A stretch of 64,000 bases of DNA. Origin: VXYL01 sp963665195 (GTDB lineage Bacteria; Pseudomonadota; Gammaproteobacteria; Pseudomonadales; Azotimanducaceae). A model generated the notes under the pieces. It was given only the letters and a program-made list of their open reading frames with translations, was not told the origin of the DNA and ran no database searches. The DNA lies in the NCBI GenBank assembly GCA_963665195.1, contig OY762070.1, forward strand, positions 3,844,001-3,908,000. The letters are read 5' to 3'. Below are positions 50,637 to 60,248 of the stretch, piece by piece. The translations under genes and the position numbers were made by a program. Position 1 is the first letter of the stretch, and each line of letters opens with the position of its first letter.

Positions 50637-51668
50637 TCATACGTCAGTCCGGTCGCGACGGCGGCGGCGACTGCGTTCGAGGCGTTGCCGGCGCCCATCG
50701 CGTTCGGACAGCGAGCGGGCGTGGCGACGCTGTTCGCGAGCGAGCTCCCGGTAGCCGTCCAGGCGCGCCGCGGCCAGACGGCCCGTTTCCACCGCGGCCT
50801 GCACGGCGCAGCCCGGTTCCGTTGCATGGGCGCAGTCCGGGAACCGGCAGTCGCGCGCCAGCGCTGCCACGTCTTCATACGCATCGGCCACATCTTCCGC
50901 CAATGCCATGCCCAACTCGCGCACCCCAGGGCCGTCGAGTACCAGCGCGCCGCAGGGGAGGATGTTCAGGGATCGATGGGTGGTGGTGTGGCGACCCTTG
51001 GCGTCATCCTCGCGGATGGGCCGGGTGAACTGCAACTCGCGCCCGGCGAGGGTGTTCAGAAGCGTGGACTTGCCGACCCCGGACGAGCCGAGTAGGGCGA
51101 TGGTCTCGCCGGCGAGCAGGGCCGCGCGCACGCCGCGGAGCGTCGTCGCATCGAGAGCGTTGACCAGTTCGATGGGCGTGTCCGGCGCCACTTCCGCGGC
51201 GCGCGCCAAAAAGCGCGCCGGGTGGCTGGCAAGGTCCGCCTTGGTGAGGACGATCCGCACCCCGATGCCGGCCGCCGCCGCCATGGCCAGATAGCGCTGC
51301 GTTCGCGCCGCGCTGAATTCCGGGTTGCACGACGTGACCACCAGCACCACGTCGACGTTGGCGCCGATCAGTTGCACGTCGGCCTTTGTGCCCGCGGCCA
51401 TGCGCTGCAGAACGCTCTGCCGGGCAAGGCAGCGCTCGATGCGGTCCCGCCGCTCGCCGACCAGCACCCAGTCGCCGACCGTGGGGCGCTGTTCCGCCGG
51501 GCGCCGGAACCAATGCCGGCCGAGACGCACCTGATAGTCGCCGCTGCCCTCCGAGAGGATGTGTCCGCTGCGGTGGATGGCGACCACCCGCGCCGGCAGC
51601 AGGGCGCTTTCCTGCGCTTGCAGTTGCCGGGCGAAGAACGCCCGCCAGCCGAGCGCGGCGAGGTCCAA
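50637..51668 (-). CDS. rsgA: RsgA (YjeQ) small-subunit assembly GTPase
   Basis: The 343-residue protein has the RsgA domain order: N-terminal OB-fold (ARVVAIHRSGHILSEG), circularly permuted GTPase with G4 LTKADL before the P-loop LLGSSGVGKSTLLN and G3 DGPGVREL, and a zinc site C-x5-C-x-H-x5-C (CRFPDCAHATEPGC). It matures 30S subunits. The only start compatible with the OB-fold is a TTG at 51668, 8 bases after the ArsI-like gene. Confidence 0.94.
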   Translation of the reverse strand: MDLAALGWRAFFARQLQAQESALLPARVVAIHRSGHILSEGSGDYQVRLGRHWFRRPAEQRPTVGDWVLVGERRDRIERCLARQSVLQRMAAGTKADVQLIGANVDVVLVVTSCNPEFSAARTQRYLAMAAAAGIGVRIVLTKADLASHPARFLARAAEVAPDTPIELVNALDATTLRGVRAALLAGETIALLGSSGVGKSTLLNTLAGRELQFTRPIREDDAKGRHTTTHRSLNILPCGALVLDGPGVRELGMALAEDVADAYEDVAALARDCRFPDCAHATEPGCAVQAAVETGRLAAARLDGYRELAREQRRHARSLSERDGRRQRLERSRRRRRDRTDV

Positions 51669-51676
51669 GGGATCGG

Positions 51677-52147
51677 CTAGGCAGCCGTCCTGGCGGCGCA
51701 GCAGGGGCGCTCGGTCGGGCGCGGAGCTCGTTCCATGGACGGGGTTCCCCGTCGCGCTGCGCCGCCGAGGGCTTCCGGCATGTCGTCAGTGACGTGGTAT
51801 ATCTCCCAGCGCAGGCCAGCGGGGTCCCGCGCCCATACTTTGTCTTGGCGGGCGTGGCAGCAGACCACGCCGTCCTCGACCTCGGTGTCCATGTCCGAGG
51901 CCTGGAGGCGCTCGATTTCCTCCGCCACGACGGCGCTGGAACGCACTTCGACGCCGAGGTGGTTCAGCCGCTCGGCCTGCTGGTTCTCGAACAGCACGAG
52001 CTTCAGCGGCGGCTCGGCCACCTCGAAATTCGCATAGCCCTCGCGCAGCTTGTGCGGCTGCACGTCGAACAGCTGGCTGTAGAAGCGAATCGCCTCGCCC
52101 AAGTCCGGTACGTTGAGGGCCAGCTGCACTCTCGCGCCATCTGCCAT
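51677..52147 (-). CDS. ArsI/CadI-family VOC metalloenzyme
   Basis: The 156-residue protein matches the heavy-metal branch of VOC enzymes: a vicinal cysteine pair C96-C97 in DGVVCCHARQDKVWARDP and WEIYHV at the core's end. ArsI uses such thiols to break carbon-arsenic bonds, and CadI is cadmium-induced. Of the usual metal ligands H63 and E115 are seen, but the first position reads Q8 in place of His. The tail also ends with Cys-Cys. No ars operon genes are beside it, so a metal or arsenical role is inference. Confidence 0.82.
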   Translation of the reverse strand: MADGARVQLALNVPDLGEAIRFYSQLFDVQPHKLREGYANFEVAEPPLKLVLFENQQAERLNHLGVEVRSSAVVAEEIERLQASDMDTEVEDGVVCCHARQDKVWARDPAGLRWEIYHVTDDMPEALGGAARRGTPSMERAPRPTERPCCAARTAA

Positions 52148-52287
52148 CGCTGCGTCTCCAATCGTCGAGTACCCACATGGTTGGTTGCTGCGGCGCGTTT
52201 TTCAAGCTCTCCCTGTCTCGGCCGCGGCGTGGGGAGGCTGCTTGCCCGCTACAATGCGCACCACAGCAAGCGAAGGGAACATGTGCC

Positions 52288-53040
52288 GTGCTAACGGCCA
52301 AGCAGATAGACCAATACCAGGCGGACGGCTACGTGATCCCGGGCTTTCGCCTGGATGACGACGTGCTCGACGACATCAAGGGCGCCCATGACCGGCTCCT
52401 GGCCAAGCATCCGGAGTTCTCGGACTACTGTCCGGCAGTGCTGGCCTTCGACACGGGCTTCCTCAACGTCGGCCGCCTGCCGTCGATCCTCGACATGGTG
52501 GAGCAGCTCATCGGTCCGGACTTCGCCCTGTGGAACTCCAGTTTCTTCGCCAAGCCCGCCCGCGTCGGCACCAAGACGCCTTGGCATCAGGACGGCGAGT
52601 ACTGGCCCATCCGCCCGCTCGCTACCTGCTCGGTGTGGATCGCTGTGGATGCCGCGACGCCGGAGAACGGCTGCCTGCGGGTGATTCCCGGCTCGCACCG
52701 GCGGCGCGCGCTCGGCAAGCACGACTTCAATGCCGCGGACGGTCTGAGCCTTCCCTTGGAGATCCGCGCCGACGAGTTCGACGCCGCCAGCGCGCGCGAC
52801 ATCGTGCTGGAAGAGGGTCAGGTCTCGCTGCACGACATCTACCTGATCCACGGCTCGGAACCGAATCGTTCGGCCAAGCCGCGGCGCGGCATGACGCTGC
52901 GCTACATGCCAACGACGTCCGTCTACCGGCGCGATCTGGCGGACCAGCACCGCCGTCCGCTCGCCATGTCCGAGCGGACGCTGTATCTGATGCGCGGCGC
53001 AGACCGGAGCGGCGAGAACGACTTCCGTATTCGGCGCTAA
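52288..53040 (+). CDS. second phytanoyl-CoA dioxygenase (PhyH)-family enzyme
   Basis: The 250-residue protein starts at GTG 52288 (LTAKQIDQYQADGYVIPGF, the normal PhyH beginning) and has the iron ligands H-x-D in PWHQDGEYW, a distal His in LIHGSEPN, and GCLRVIPGSHR. A TACAAT -10-like element lies at 52250-52255. This branch hydroxylates small molecules and differs in length from the 9695 homologue. It is divergent from the ArsI-like gene across 140 bases. Confidence 0.9.
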   Translation: MLTAKQIDQYQADGYVIPGFRLDDDVLDDIKGAHDRLLAKHPEFSDYCPAVLAFDTGFLNVGRLPSILDMVEQLIGPDFALWNSSFFAKPARVGTKTPWHQDGEYWPIRPLATCSVWIAVDAATPENGCLRVIPGSHRRRALGKHDFNAADGLSLPLEIRADEFDAASARDIVLEEGQVSLHDIYLIHGSEPNRSAKPRRGMTLRYMPTTSVYRRDLADQHRRPLAMSERTLYLMRGADRSGENDFRIRR

Positions 53041-53063
53041 GGGCACCCGGCTCGTTCCATGCG

Positions 53064-53095
53064 AGCGCCCCTGCCGCTGCCCTGCCGAGGGCGCT
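53064..53095. terminator. possible hairpin between convergent genes
   Basis: AGCGCCC (53064-53070) and GGGCGCT (53089-53095) pair perfectly across an 18-base loop at the shared end of the PhyH and response-regulator genes. There is no T-run. Confidence 0.3.
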
Positions 53096-53705
53096 ACAGC
53101 CAGCCCTTCTCGCGGGCGATGCGGGCGGCGTCGATGCGGTTGGCAGCGCCGAGCTTGCCGATGGCGGCCGAGAGGTAGTTGCGCACCGTGCCCACGGCGA
53201 TGTGCCGCCGCCTGGCGATTTCCGCGGCGCTCAGGCCGTCGCCCGCCTCGCGCAGCACCTGGCGCTGGCGGTCCGTGAGCGGGTCGTCGCCCATCCACGC
53301 TTCGAGGAGCAGCTCCGGGTCGATGACGCGGCCGCCGCCGTGGACCTCGCGCAGCGCGTCGGCGAGCTCCGCCGCCGGCGCGTCCTTGAGCAGATAGCCC
53401 GCCGCGCCGGCGTCCAGCGCCCGCCGCACGTAGCCGGGGCGGGCGAACGTCGTCACCATGACGACGCGCGTCGGCAGCCGCCGCGCCGCGACCTTCTGCG
53501 CGAGCTCGATGCCGGTGAGGCCCGGCATCTCGATGTCCGCGACTAGGAGGTCCGGGCGCTGCTCCCTGACCATGCCCAGGGCGGCCCCGCCGTCGGTCGC
53601 CTCGCCGACGACCTCGAAACCGCCGTCAAGCCGCAGCAGCGCCGACAGCGCGCCGAGCACCAGCCGCTGGTCCTCGGCGATCACGACGCGGATGCGCTGC
53701 GCCAT
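53094..53705 (-). CDS. NarL/FixJ-type response regulator, orphan
   Basis: The 203-residue protein has a receiver domain with acidic pocket E11-D12, phospho-acceptor D57 (VADIEMPG) and conserved Lys (LLKDAPA). A LuxR-type helix-turn-helix follows (LTDRQRQVLREAGDGLSAAEIARRRHIAVGTVRNYLSAAI), close in pattern to DesR-like regulators. The start is ATG 53705. No histidine kinase is adjacent, so its partner and target genes are unknown. Confidence 0.92.
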   Translation of the reverse strand: MAQRIRVVIAEDQRLVLGALSALLRLDGGFEVVGEATDGGAALGMVREQRPDLLVADIEMPGLTGIELAQKVAARRLPTRVVMVTTFARPGYVRRALDAGAAGYLLKDAPAAELADALREVHGGGRVIDPELLLEAWMGDDPLTDRQRQVLREAGDGLSAAEIARRRHIAVGTVRNYLSAAIGKLGAANRIDAARIAREKGWL

Positions 53706-53884
53706 CAGCCGAACTCCGCCGAGAGGGGACGCTCGCCGCTCCGCCATGCGAACCGCCCGCTCGCCATCCTCTGAAGTTTCGTCGAGCGCACAGCCCGCCT
53801 GCCCTACTGCCTAGCTGTTCGGGCGAGTGACATTAGCTCGCATGGACGAAGGGCGGGTATGCCCTCGGCGGCACGGGGCACGGC

Positions 53885-53910
53885 GGCGGCGCTCGCAGGC
53901 AAGCGCCGCC
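53885..53910. repeat. 9-bp perfect hairpin in the leader of the M3 peptidase gene
   Basis: GGCGGCGCT (53885-53893) and AGCGCCGCC (53902-53910) pair around an 8-base loop, about 90 bases before the peptidase ATG. The 295-base region between the response regulator and this gene holds no ORF I support; a TACACT -10-like box lies nearer the start. Confidence 0.4.
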
Positions 53911-54000
53911 AGAGTCGCCCCGCGCAGACCATGCGGCCACGCGCCGGTGCTGGCTTCGGCGGGCCGTTACACTAGCGTTCCCTGTTGCGCTGGAAAACAC

Positions 54001-55875
54001 ATGCCCTTGCAGGAACAGCCCGCCGTTCAAGGCGAGAGTTGGGACCTGGCGACCGAATACGCCGCCGCCGATGCGCCGGAGGTGGATGCGGACCTCGCTC
54101 GGCTCGATGCGCTGCTCGGCGATATCGAGGCGCGCAACGGGGTACTTGCCGCGCTGCTCGACGAGGCCGCGCAGCTGTCTTTGGCGGATGCCTCCGAAGC
54201 CGTTGCGGCGGCGCAAGCCATCCACGTCCTAACCGAAGAAGCCTCGCGCCTGCTGCAGGACCCCGGCACCTTTGCCGAGTGCAGCCTGAGCGTGGATAGC
54301 CAGGACGAGAAGGCGCAGGCGCTGCTCGGCCGCTTGCAGTCGATCGAGAAGCGCTTCGCCGCCGCCACGGAGCCGCTCGATCAGTTCCTGAATCTCGCCC
54401 CGGATGCCGTGGTCGAGGCGTTTCTCGACGATCCCGCCACCGAACCGGCCCGCTTCGCCGTCGAGCACGCCCGCAAGCGTCGTCACGAGCAGCTTCCGCT
54501 CGATCAGGAAACCCTCGTCGCCAGCCTCTCTCAGGACGGCATCCACGCCTGGGGCCGACTCTACGATCAGCTCTCCGGGACGCTCGCCTGCGCAGTGCCG
54601 GACGGCAACGAGACCCGCACCATGGGCCTCGCCGCGGCGAGCGGCATCCTGCTCGAAGCGGATGATCGTCGCCGCGAGGGCGCGTGGCGGGCGATCAACG
54701 CGGCTTGGGACGAACACTCCGAGTCCTGCGCCGCGGCCATCAACGCCATCGCCGGCTGGCGCTTGGAGATGTGCCGCCAGCGCGGCAACGGCGCCCCGGT
54801 GCATTTCCTGGACGCGCCGGCGCATATGAACCGCATCAGCCGCCAGACGCTGGACACGCTGCTCGGCGTCGCCGAGGAGAGCGTGCCGCTGGCTCGGCGC
54901 GCCGCGAAGCTGCAGGCTCGGGCCTACGGCAAGGAGCGCTACGGGCCGTGGGATCAGCGCGCCCCGGCGCCGGTGGCAGCGAATGGAGAGGATGCGCCGA
55001 TTCCGTATGCGGAGGCGGTGGAACTGATCGCCGCGTCGTACGGCAGCGTCGATCCGCGCATGGGCGACTTCGTGCGCATGATGGCGGAGAACCATTGGAT
55101 CGAGGGCACGGTCGGCCCGCGCAAGCGGCCGGGCGCCTACTGCACGGGCTTTCGCAAGTCGCGCACGCCGCGCGTCTACATGACCTATACCGGCGGCGCC
55201 AGCGACGTCATCACCCTCGCCCACGAGCTCGGCCATGCCTTCCATTCCTGGGCTATGCGGGACCTGCCGGACAGCCAGCGCAGCTACGGCATGTCCATCG
55301 CCGAGACCGCCAGCACGTTCGGCGAGGCCATCGTCCGCGACGCGCTCCTGCAGCGCGCCCAGGAAGCCGGCAACAAGGCGGGCGAACTCGACATCGTCTG
55401 GGAGGAGGCCGGTGCGCTCGTGGCCTTCGTACTGAACATTCCCACCCGCTTCGAGTTCGAGCGCCGCTTCTACGAGGCGCGGGCCGAGCGCCCGCAGCGC
55501 CCGGCGGAACTCAAGGCGATGATGAGCGCGGCGTGGGAGAAATGGTACGGCGAGGCGTTGAGCGAGCCGGACCCGCTGTTCTGGGCGAACAAGCTGCACT
55601 TCTACATATCGGGCCTCAGCTTCTACAACTTCCCCTACCTCTTCGGGTATCTCTTCAGCCTCGGCGTCTACGCCCGGCGGCAGACCTTCGGCGACGAGTT
55701 CTTCCCGCGCTACGAGGCGCTGCTGCGCGACACGGGGCGGATGACGGCGGAAGGCCTCGCGGCGAAGCATCTGGGAGTGGACCTCCAGCAGCCCGACTTC
55801 TGGCGCGGCACCGTCGCGGCGCTCGAAGCGCGCGTGGACGCCTTCGAGGAACTGGTGGCGGAGCGAACGGGATGA
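54001..55875 (+). CDS. M3-family oligoendopeptidase (PepF type)
   Basis: The 624-residue zinc peptidase has the HExxH site H408-E-L-G-H412 (LAHELGHAFHSW), a downstream Glu in SIAETASTFGE, and the helical N-terminal half (residues 1-400) that forms the closed channel of M3 enzymes. It degrades short peptides in the cytosol; no signal peptide is present. Its stop overlaps the next gene (ATGA), so the two are coupled. Confidence 0.92.
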   Translation: MPLQEQPAVQGESWDLATEYAAADAPEVDADLARLDALLGDIEARNGVLAALLDEAAQLSLADASEAVAAAQAIHVLTEEASRLLQDPGTFAECSLSVDSQDEKAQALLGRLQSIEKRFAAATEPLDQFLNLAPDAVVEAFLDDPATEPARFAVEHARKRRHEQLPLDQETLVASLSQDGIHAWGRLYDQLSGTLACAVPDGNETRTMGLAAASGILLEADDRRREGAWRAINAAWDEHSESCAAAINAIAGWRLEMCRQRGNGAPVHFLDAPAHMNRISRQTLDTLLGVAEESVPLARRAAKLQARAYGKERYGPWDQRAPAPVAANGEDAPIPYAEAVELIAASYGSVDPRMGDFVRMMAENHWIEGTVGPRKRPGAYCTGFRKSRTPRVYMTYTGGASDVITLAHELGHAFHSWAMRDLPDSQRSYGMSIAETASTFGEAIVRDALLQRAQEAGNKAGELDIVWEEAGALVAFVLNIPTRFEFERRFYEARAERPQRPAELKAMMSAAWEKWYGEALSEPDPLFWANKLHFYISGLSFYNFPYLFGYLFSLGVYARRQTFGDEFFPRYEALLRDTGRMTAEGLAAKHLGVDLQQPDFWRGTVAALEARVDAFEELVAERTG

Positions 55876-58451
55876 ACGGGGTGCGCCGAGCGGCGCTCGC
55901 CGTCGCATTGCTGTGCTGCGCGTCCGGCGCAGCCCAGGACTATCTGCCGCCGGAACTCCGCGCCCAGGTGGAGGCGCTGAAGGCGGACGTGGCGGCGACG
56001 CCGAGCAATGCCGCAAACGCCGCGGCCCGCGCCCGAACCTTGTGGCAGTGGGTCAATGCCTATTCGCTCACCGGCCGCTACGTGCCGGTGAACGCGACGC
56101 AGGTGGTATCCGGCGTGCTGTCCTATCCCGGCGGTCTCGGTCGCATCGCCGCGCTGGACCCGACCATCGCCGAACTCGCGCTGCACGAGGAGTACTTGGA
56201 TGCCCTGGGCACCCTCACCGCGGACGCGGGGCCGTTCCGGGCGCGCAGCTTCGCCACCATACGCCAGACCTACACCGTGGGCGCCAAGGCCATCGAGCCT
56301 GGCGGCGGCTTCATCGTCGCCCGCCAGTTCATGACAGGTTTCGGGCGCTTTCAGACCGACGACGCGGCCGCCGACAACTACATCACCATCGCCTCCGCCA
56401 ATCCGAACGTGCGCTTCTCCAAGTCGACGCTGCCCATGCGCGGCATGCACGGCGGCTTCCGGACCAGCGCGGACACGCTGGTGTTCCGCGTCACCTCGGG
56501 CCGGCTTGCGGCAGGCGACACGGTGACCATCACCTATGGCGACACCGCCGGCGGCAGTCGCGGCCTGCTGATGCCGAGCTTCTCCAGCGACCGGATGCCG
56601 CTGCCCCTGTACGTGGACTTCGACGGCAGCGACCTGCCGATCAGTCTGCCCATCCAGCCCATCGTGGTCACCGGCGGCGCGGTGGCCGGCGTGCATGGCT
56701 TCGCGCCTTCCGTGGTGGCCACGGGCGAGCCGTTCGCGCTCTCGGTGCGCGCCGAGGACGTCGACTACAACCGCGCCACGGGGCGGATTCCGGCTTGGGA
56801 GGTGTCGGCCAACGGCGTCACCTTCCGCACCATCGCCGCGCCGGAATCGCGCACGCGGCGCCTCGCCGAAGGCGGCGACCCGGCCATCGCGGTGCTGGAA
56901 GGCATCCGCTTCACCGAGCCCGGCGTGTATCGCATCGGCATCCGCGCCAGCGATGGCTCGATCACCGGAGTGGCCAATCCAGTGCTAGTGGAGGACGCCC
57001 CCAAGCGGCGCATCTACTGGGGCGACACGCACGGCCATTCCGGCTTCGCCGAGGGGGTCGGCACGCCGGACCGCTTCATGACGTGGGCGCGGGACGATGC
57101 CCGGCTCGACTTCGTGACCCATTCCGAGCACGACATCTGGATGGACGACTTCGAGTGGAGCGCGCTCAAGGACAACGTGCGCCGATTCTCCGCGGAGGGC
57201 CGCTTCGTCGCCTTCCTCGGCTACGAGTGGACGATCCAGAACTTCCAAGGCGGGCATCACAATGTCCTGTTCCGCACCGCGGAAGGGCGACGCCGCATCC
57301 CCGCGCAGGAGTTCAGCACGCTCTCGGCCCTCTACCAGGGCCTGCGGGCTCATCACGACCCGAACGACGTGGTGGTCATCCCGCACGCGCACCAGGCGGG
57401 CGACTACCGGCTGAACGACCCGCTGCTCGAGCCCTTGGTGGAGATCATGTCGCAGCACGGCACGTTCGAGTGGTTCGCCCGGCAATACCTGAAGCACGGC
57501 CATCAGGTGGGCTTCACGGCGGCCAGCGACAACCACCTGAGCCAGCCGGGCTACACCGCGCCGAAGCCCGGCGGGCTGTCCCAGGGCGGCGGTCTCGGCG
57601 CACTGCGCGCCACGGCGCTGACGCGCGATGCGCTGTTCGACGCGATGAAGAACCTCGCCGCCTACGCCACCACCGGCGAGCGCATGATCCTCGACGTGAC
57701 CCTCAACGACGCGGAAATGGGCACGCGCACCGCTTTCGCCGAAGAGCGCCGCATCGAAGGCCGCGTGATCGGCACGGCGCCCATCTCCAGCATCGCCGTG
57801 CTGAAGAACGACGAGGTGATCTGGCGCGAGGACTACGCTACCGATCGCGGCGCGCGAAACCTCGCCGGGGGCGACTTCCTGCTCACCTTCGCGTCCCCCT
57901 CGACGCCCTACCACCCGGGCGACAACCCGCGCGGCTGGCGCTGGTGGCGCGGCACGGTCGAAGCGGAAGGCGCGACCATCGCCGCGGCTCGGGACATGAA
58001 TTTCCGCAACGTCGGCTCGCAGTCTCTGGATCTGACGGACGGCACCGCGCTGGCATTCAGCACCCACACGCGCGGCGGCACGAGTTCCCTGCGCCTGACC
58101 CTTGCGGATGTCCGGCGCGGCGCGAAACTCACGGTGAAGCTCCTCGAAGGTCGCGAATTCGGCGGCGGCCCGCCGCGCTTCCGCCCGCACGCCGTGGTGC
58201 CGGCGGGCACCGCCACGCTGGAATTGCGAGCGATGCAGGACGGCATCGTCACGGTGGAGTTGCCATTCGACGAATACGTGGACACCGTGACGCTGCGGCG
58301 CATCGTGGTGCGCGGCGAGACGGATGTTTCGTTCACGGTCACGGACACCGGCCCGCGTCAAGGCGACTACTACTACGTGCGGGTCCGGCAAACCAACGAC
58401 GCGATGGCGTGGTCCAGCCCGATCTGGGTGGGCGGCTACCCGAAACGCTGA
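55872..58451 (+). CDS. secreted DUF3604 (PHP-like) protein
   Basis: The 859-residue protein has a signal peptide (about 1-20, ending SGAAQ), an N-terminal beta-rich part with immunoglobulin-like character, then the DUF3604 domain starting with YWGDTHGHSG near 383. THSEHDIWMDDFEW, GYEWTIQNFQGGHHNV, VIPHAHQAGDYR and TAASDNHL follow. The His/Asp pattern resembles metal-dependent PHP phosphoesterases. It is probably periplasmic. The substrate is unknown. It overlaps the M3 peptidase gene by four bases. Confidence 0.88.
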   Translation: MNGVRRAALAVALLCCASGAAQDYLPPELRAQVEALKADVAATPSNAANAAARARTLWQWVNAYSLTGRYVPVNATQVVSGVLSYPGGLGRIAALDPTIAELALHEEYLDALGTLTADAGPFRARSFATIRQTYTVGAKAIEPGGGFIVARQFMTGFGRFQTDDAAADNYITIASANPNVRFSKSTLPMRGMHGGFRTSADTLVFRVTSGRLAAGDTVTITYGDTAGGSRGLLMPSFSSDRMPLPLYVDFDGSDLPISLPIQPIVVTGGAVAGVHGFAPSVVATGEPFALSVRAEDVDYNRATGRIPAWEVSANGVTFRTIAAPESRTRRLAEGGDPAIAVLEGIRFTEPGVYRIGIRASDGSITGVANPVLVEDAPKRRIYWGDTHGHSGFAEGVGTPDRFMTWARDDARLDFVTHSEHDIWMDDFEWSALKDNVRRFSAEGRFVAFLGYEWTIQNFQGGHHNVLFRTAEGRRRIPAQEFSTLSALYQGLRAHHDPNDVVVIPHAHQAGDYRLNDPLLEPLVEIMSQHGTFEWFARQYLKHGHQVGFTAASDNHLSQPGYTAPKPGGLSQGGGLGALRATALTRDALFDAMKNLAAYATTGERMILDVTLNDAEMGTRTAFAEERRIEGRVIGTAPISSIAVLKNDEVIWREDYATDRGARNLAGGDFLLTFASPSTPYHPGDNPRGWRWWRGTVEAEGATIAAARDMNFRNVGSQSLDLTDGTALAFSTHTRGGTSSLRLTLADVRRGAKLTVKLLEGREFGGGPPRFRPHAVVPAGTATLELRAMQDGIVTVELPFDEYVDTVTLRRIVVRGETDVSFTVTDTGPRQGDYYYVRVRQTNDAMAWSSPIWVGGYPKR

Positions 58452-58464
58452 AGACGGAGGCAGC

Positions 58465-58899
58465 GTGGCATTCGAACTGCATCCCAAGCTGGCTGCGGAC
58501 TGCGAGCGCCTCGGCGACCTGCCGCTCTGCACCGTGCTGCTGATGCGCGACGAGCGCTTCCCGTGGACCATCCTCGTGCCGCGCATCGAGCGCCTGCGCG
58601 ACTTCCACGATCTGCCCCGCGAAGAGGCGCTGGCGCTCTTCGACGAGGTGGACGCTGTATCGAGCGCACTCATCGACGCCTTCGCCGCCGAGAAGATCAA
58701 CGTCGCCGCGCTCGGCAACCAAGTGCCGCAGCTGCACATCCACGTCATCGCCCGCTACGCCAGCGACATCGCCTGGCCGGGGCCGGTGTGGAATGCGGGG
58801 CCGGCAGCGGGAGCGGATTCGCAGATCGCCACCGAACGCGCGGCCGCGCTGGCCGAGCGGCTGGAACTGGGCTCGCCCGACATCTCGGAGCCGCTCTGA
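58465..58899 (+). CDS. HIT-family nucleotide hydrolase
   Basis: The 144-residue protein starts at GTG 58465 behind GGAGG, 13 bases after the DUF3604 gene. It has the HIT catalytic segment VPQLHIHVIARY, lacking the last His of the H-x-H-x-H motif but keeping the first two, as in the proteobacterial branch with AWPGPVW. It belongs to the branched HIT hydrolases acting on nucleotide conjugates. The true substrate is unknown. Confidence 0.88.
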   Translation: MAFELHPKLAADCERLGDLPLCTVLLMRDERFPWTILVPRIERLRDFHDLPREEALALFDEVDAVSSALIDAFAAEKINVAALGNQVPQLHIHVIARYASDIAWPGPVWNAGPAAGADSQIATERAAALAERLELGSPDISEPL

Positions 58900-59055
58900 C
58901 GTAATGAGAGGCGCCCGCTGAGGCCGTCGGCGTGGGTGCGCCGCGCTGGCTTCCATTGGCTCAGTTTCGTGTCTGTTGTCTCTGGGTCCAGTGTGTACGC
59001 CGTGTCTGGTCGCTGCTATGGTCGGCCCGGAATCTGTTGCGGAAGGGCGCGAGAC

Positions 59056-60086
59056 ATGCGAGCCATCCGTGCCACGGCGCTGAGCATGGCGCTCGCTCTC
59101 GGCGCCCTGGCCGCGCCCGCGTGGGGTACGACGGCAGAGGCTGCGACGGCAACGATCGTGCCGCTGTTCCCGGCGGCGTCGCACCCGTTTCTCGAGGGCT
59201 TCGCTCGCGTCATCAACCACTCCGGGGAACCGGGCGTGGTCACCATCCGGCGGTCGACGACGGCGGCTACCGGCCGCCGGCCGTCGCGCTGTCGCTCGGC
59301 GCGCGGCAGCCCCGGCAGTTCAACGCCAAGGATCTCGAGAACGGCGCACCGGGCAAGGGGCTGTCGGCGGGCGTTGGGCCTGGCCTCGAAGGGCATTGGC
59401 GTCTGGAGCTGAGCAGCGACGTCGACATCGAGGTGCTGGCCTACGCGCGTTCGGCGGACGGCTTCCTGGCGGCGATGGACGACCCGGTGCCGCGGCTCGG
59501 ACGGCGGCACCGGGTGGCTATATTCAACCCGGCCAGCAACACCCGGCAGTTGAGTCTGCTGCGCCTCGTCAACCTGGAGGACGGGCCGGCGTCGGTGTCC
59601 ATCGAGGGGGTCGATGCCGCCGGGGAGTCGCCCGGGACGGCGGTGACCGTCGCGCTGCCGGCGGGGTCGGCGAGGACGCTGTCGGCGCAGCAGCTTGAGG
59701 CGGGCGGTGCGGGGATGGATGGCGGGCTGGGCGATGGTCGCGGCAAGTGGCGGCTGACGGTCAGGGCGGATCGCCGAATCCTGGCGATGAGCCTGCTGTC
59801 CAGCCCGACGGGGCACCTGTCGAACCTGTCGCTGGCGTCGGCGCGGGGCGCGGGGCCACCCGAGACGGCGCAAGACGCGTTCGACGCCCTGGTCTCGCCG
59901 GTGGTGCAGTCGAAGTGCGTGGCTTGCCATGTGCAGGACGGCGACGCCGGCCGCACGCGGCTGGTGTTCGAGGCGGATGGGGGCACCGGGCTGGCCTTGA
60001 ACCAGCAGGCACTCGAGGGCGAACGACTCGATGGACTTGGTGAAGATGCCGAACGAGGCGATGCTGCAGGGCCTCGTCGCGAATAA
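59056..60086 (+). pseudogene. exported c-type-haem-motif protein, broken by a frameshift
   Basis: From ATG 59056 a signal peptide (MRAIRATALSMALALGALAAPAW) and FARVINHSGEPGVVTI are read in one frame. The sequence continues as VDDGGYRPPAVALSLGARQPRQFNAKDLE in the next frame, so one base is missing near 59248-59250. The second frame runs to 60086 through beta-rich sequence and a C-type haem motif CVACH (59916-59930, SPVVQSKCVACHVQDG). After the haem motif the family's usual gly-rich ending is not recognisable. The gene therefore looks degraded at both places, unless the frameshift is a sequencing error. Confidence 0.7.
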
Positions 60087-60216
60087 ACGCCGCGCGTTCA
60101 TCGACCCAAGGACGGAGTGGCGCTCGGCTGGTACCGAAGCACGTTGTTGCGGCTGTGCGGAAATGTTGCGCGACGATGGGTTGGACTTGGCACCTATCCG
60201 TATGATTTACTTCGGA

Positions 60217-60233
60217 TAATCCGCGTTATCCGC
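60217..60233. repeat. left inverted-repeat arm of the recombinase element
   Basis: TAATCCGCGTTATCCGC is the exact reverse complement of 61361-61377. Flanking bases CTTCGG (60210-60215) and A60234 extend the match to 25 with one mismatch. Confidence 0.85.
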
Positions 60234-60248
60234 AGACCCTACCACCGC

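Noticed and set aside
52281..52287. ATG at 52281 as start of the second PhyH-type gene
   Set aside because: It is out of frame with the protein; the in-frame GTG at 52288 matches the family N-terminus.
60031..60219. 62-codon frame (MDLVKMPNEAMLQGLVANK...)
   Set aside because: It overlaps the end of the haem-motif pseudogene, has no ribosome site and runs into the recombinase inverted repeat; no family match is recognised.
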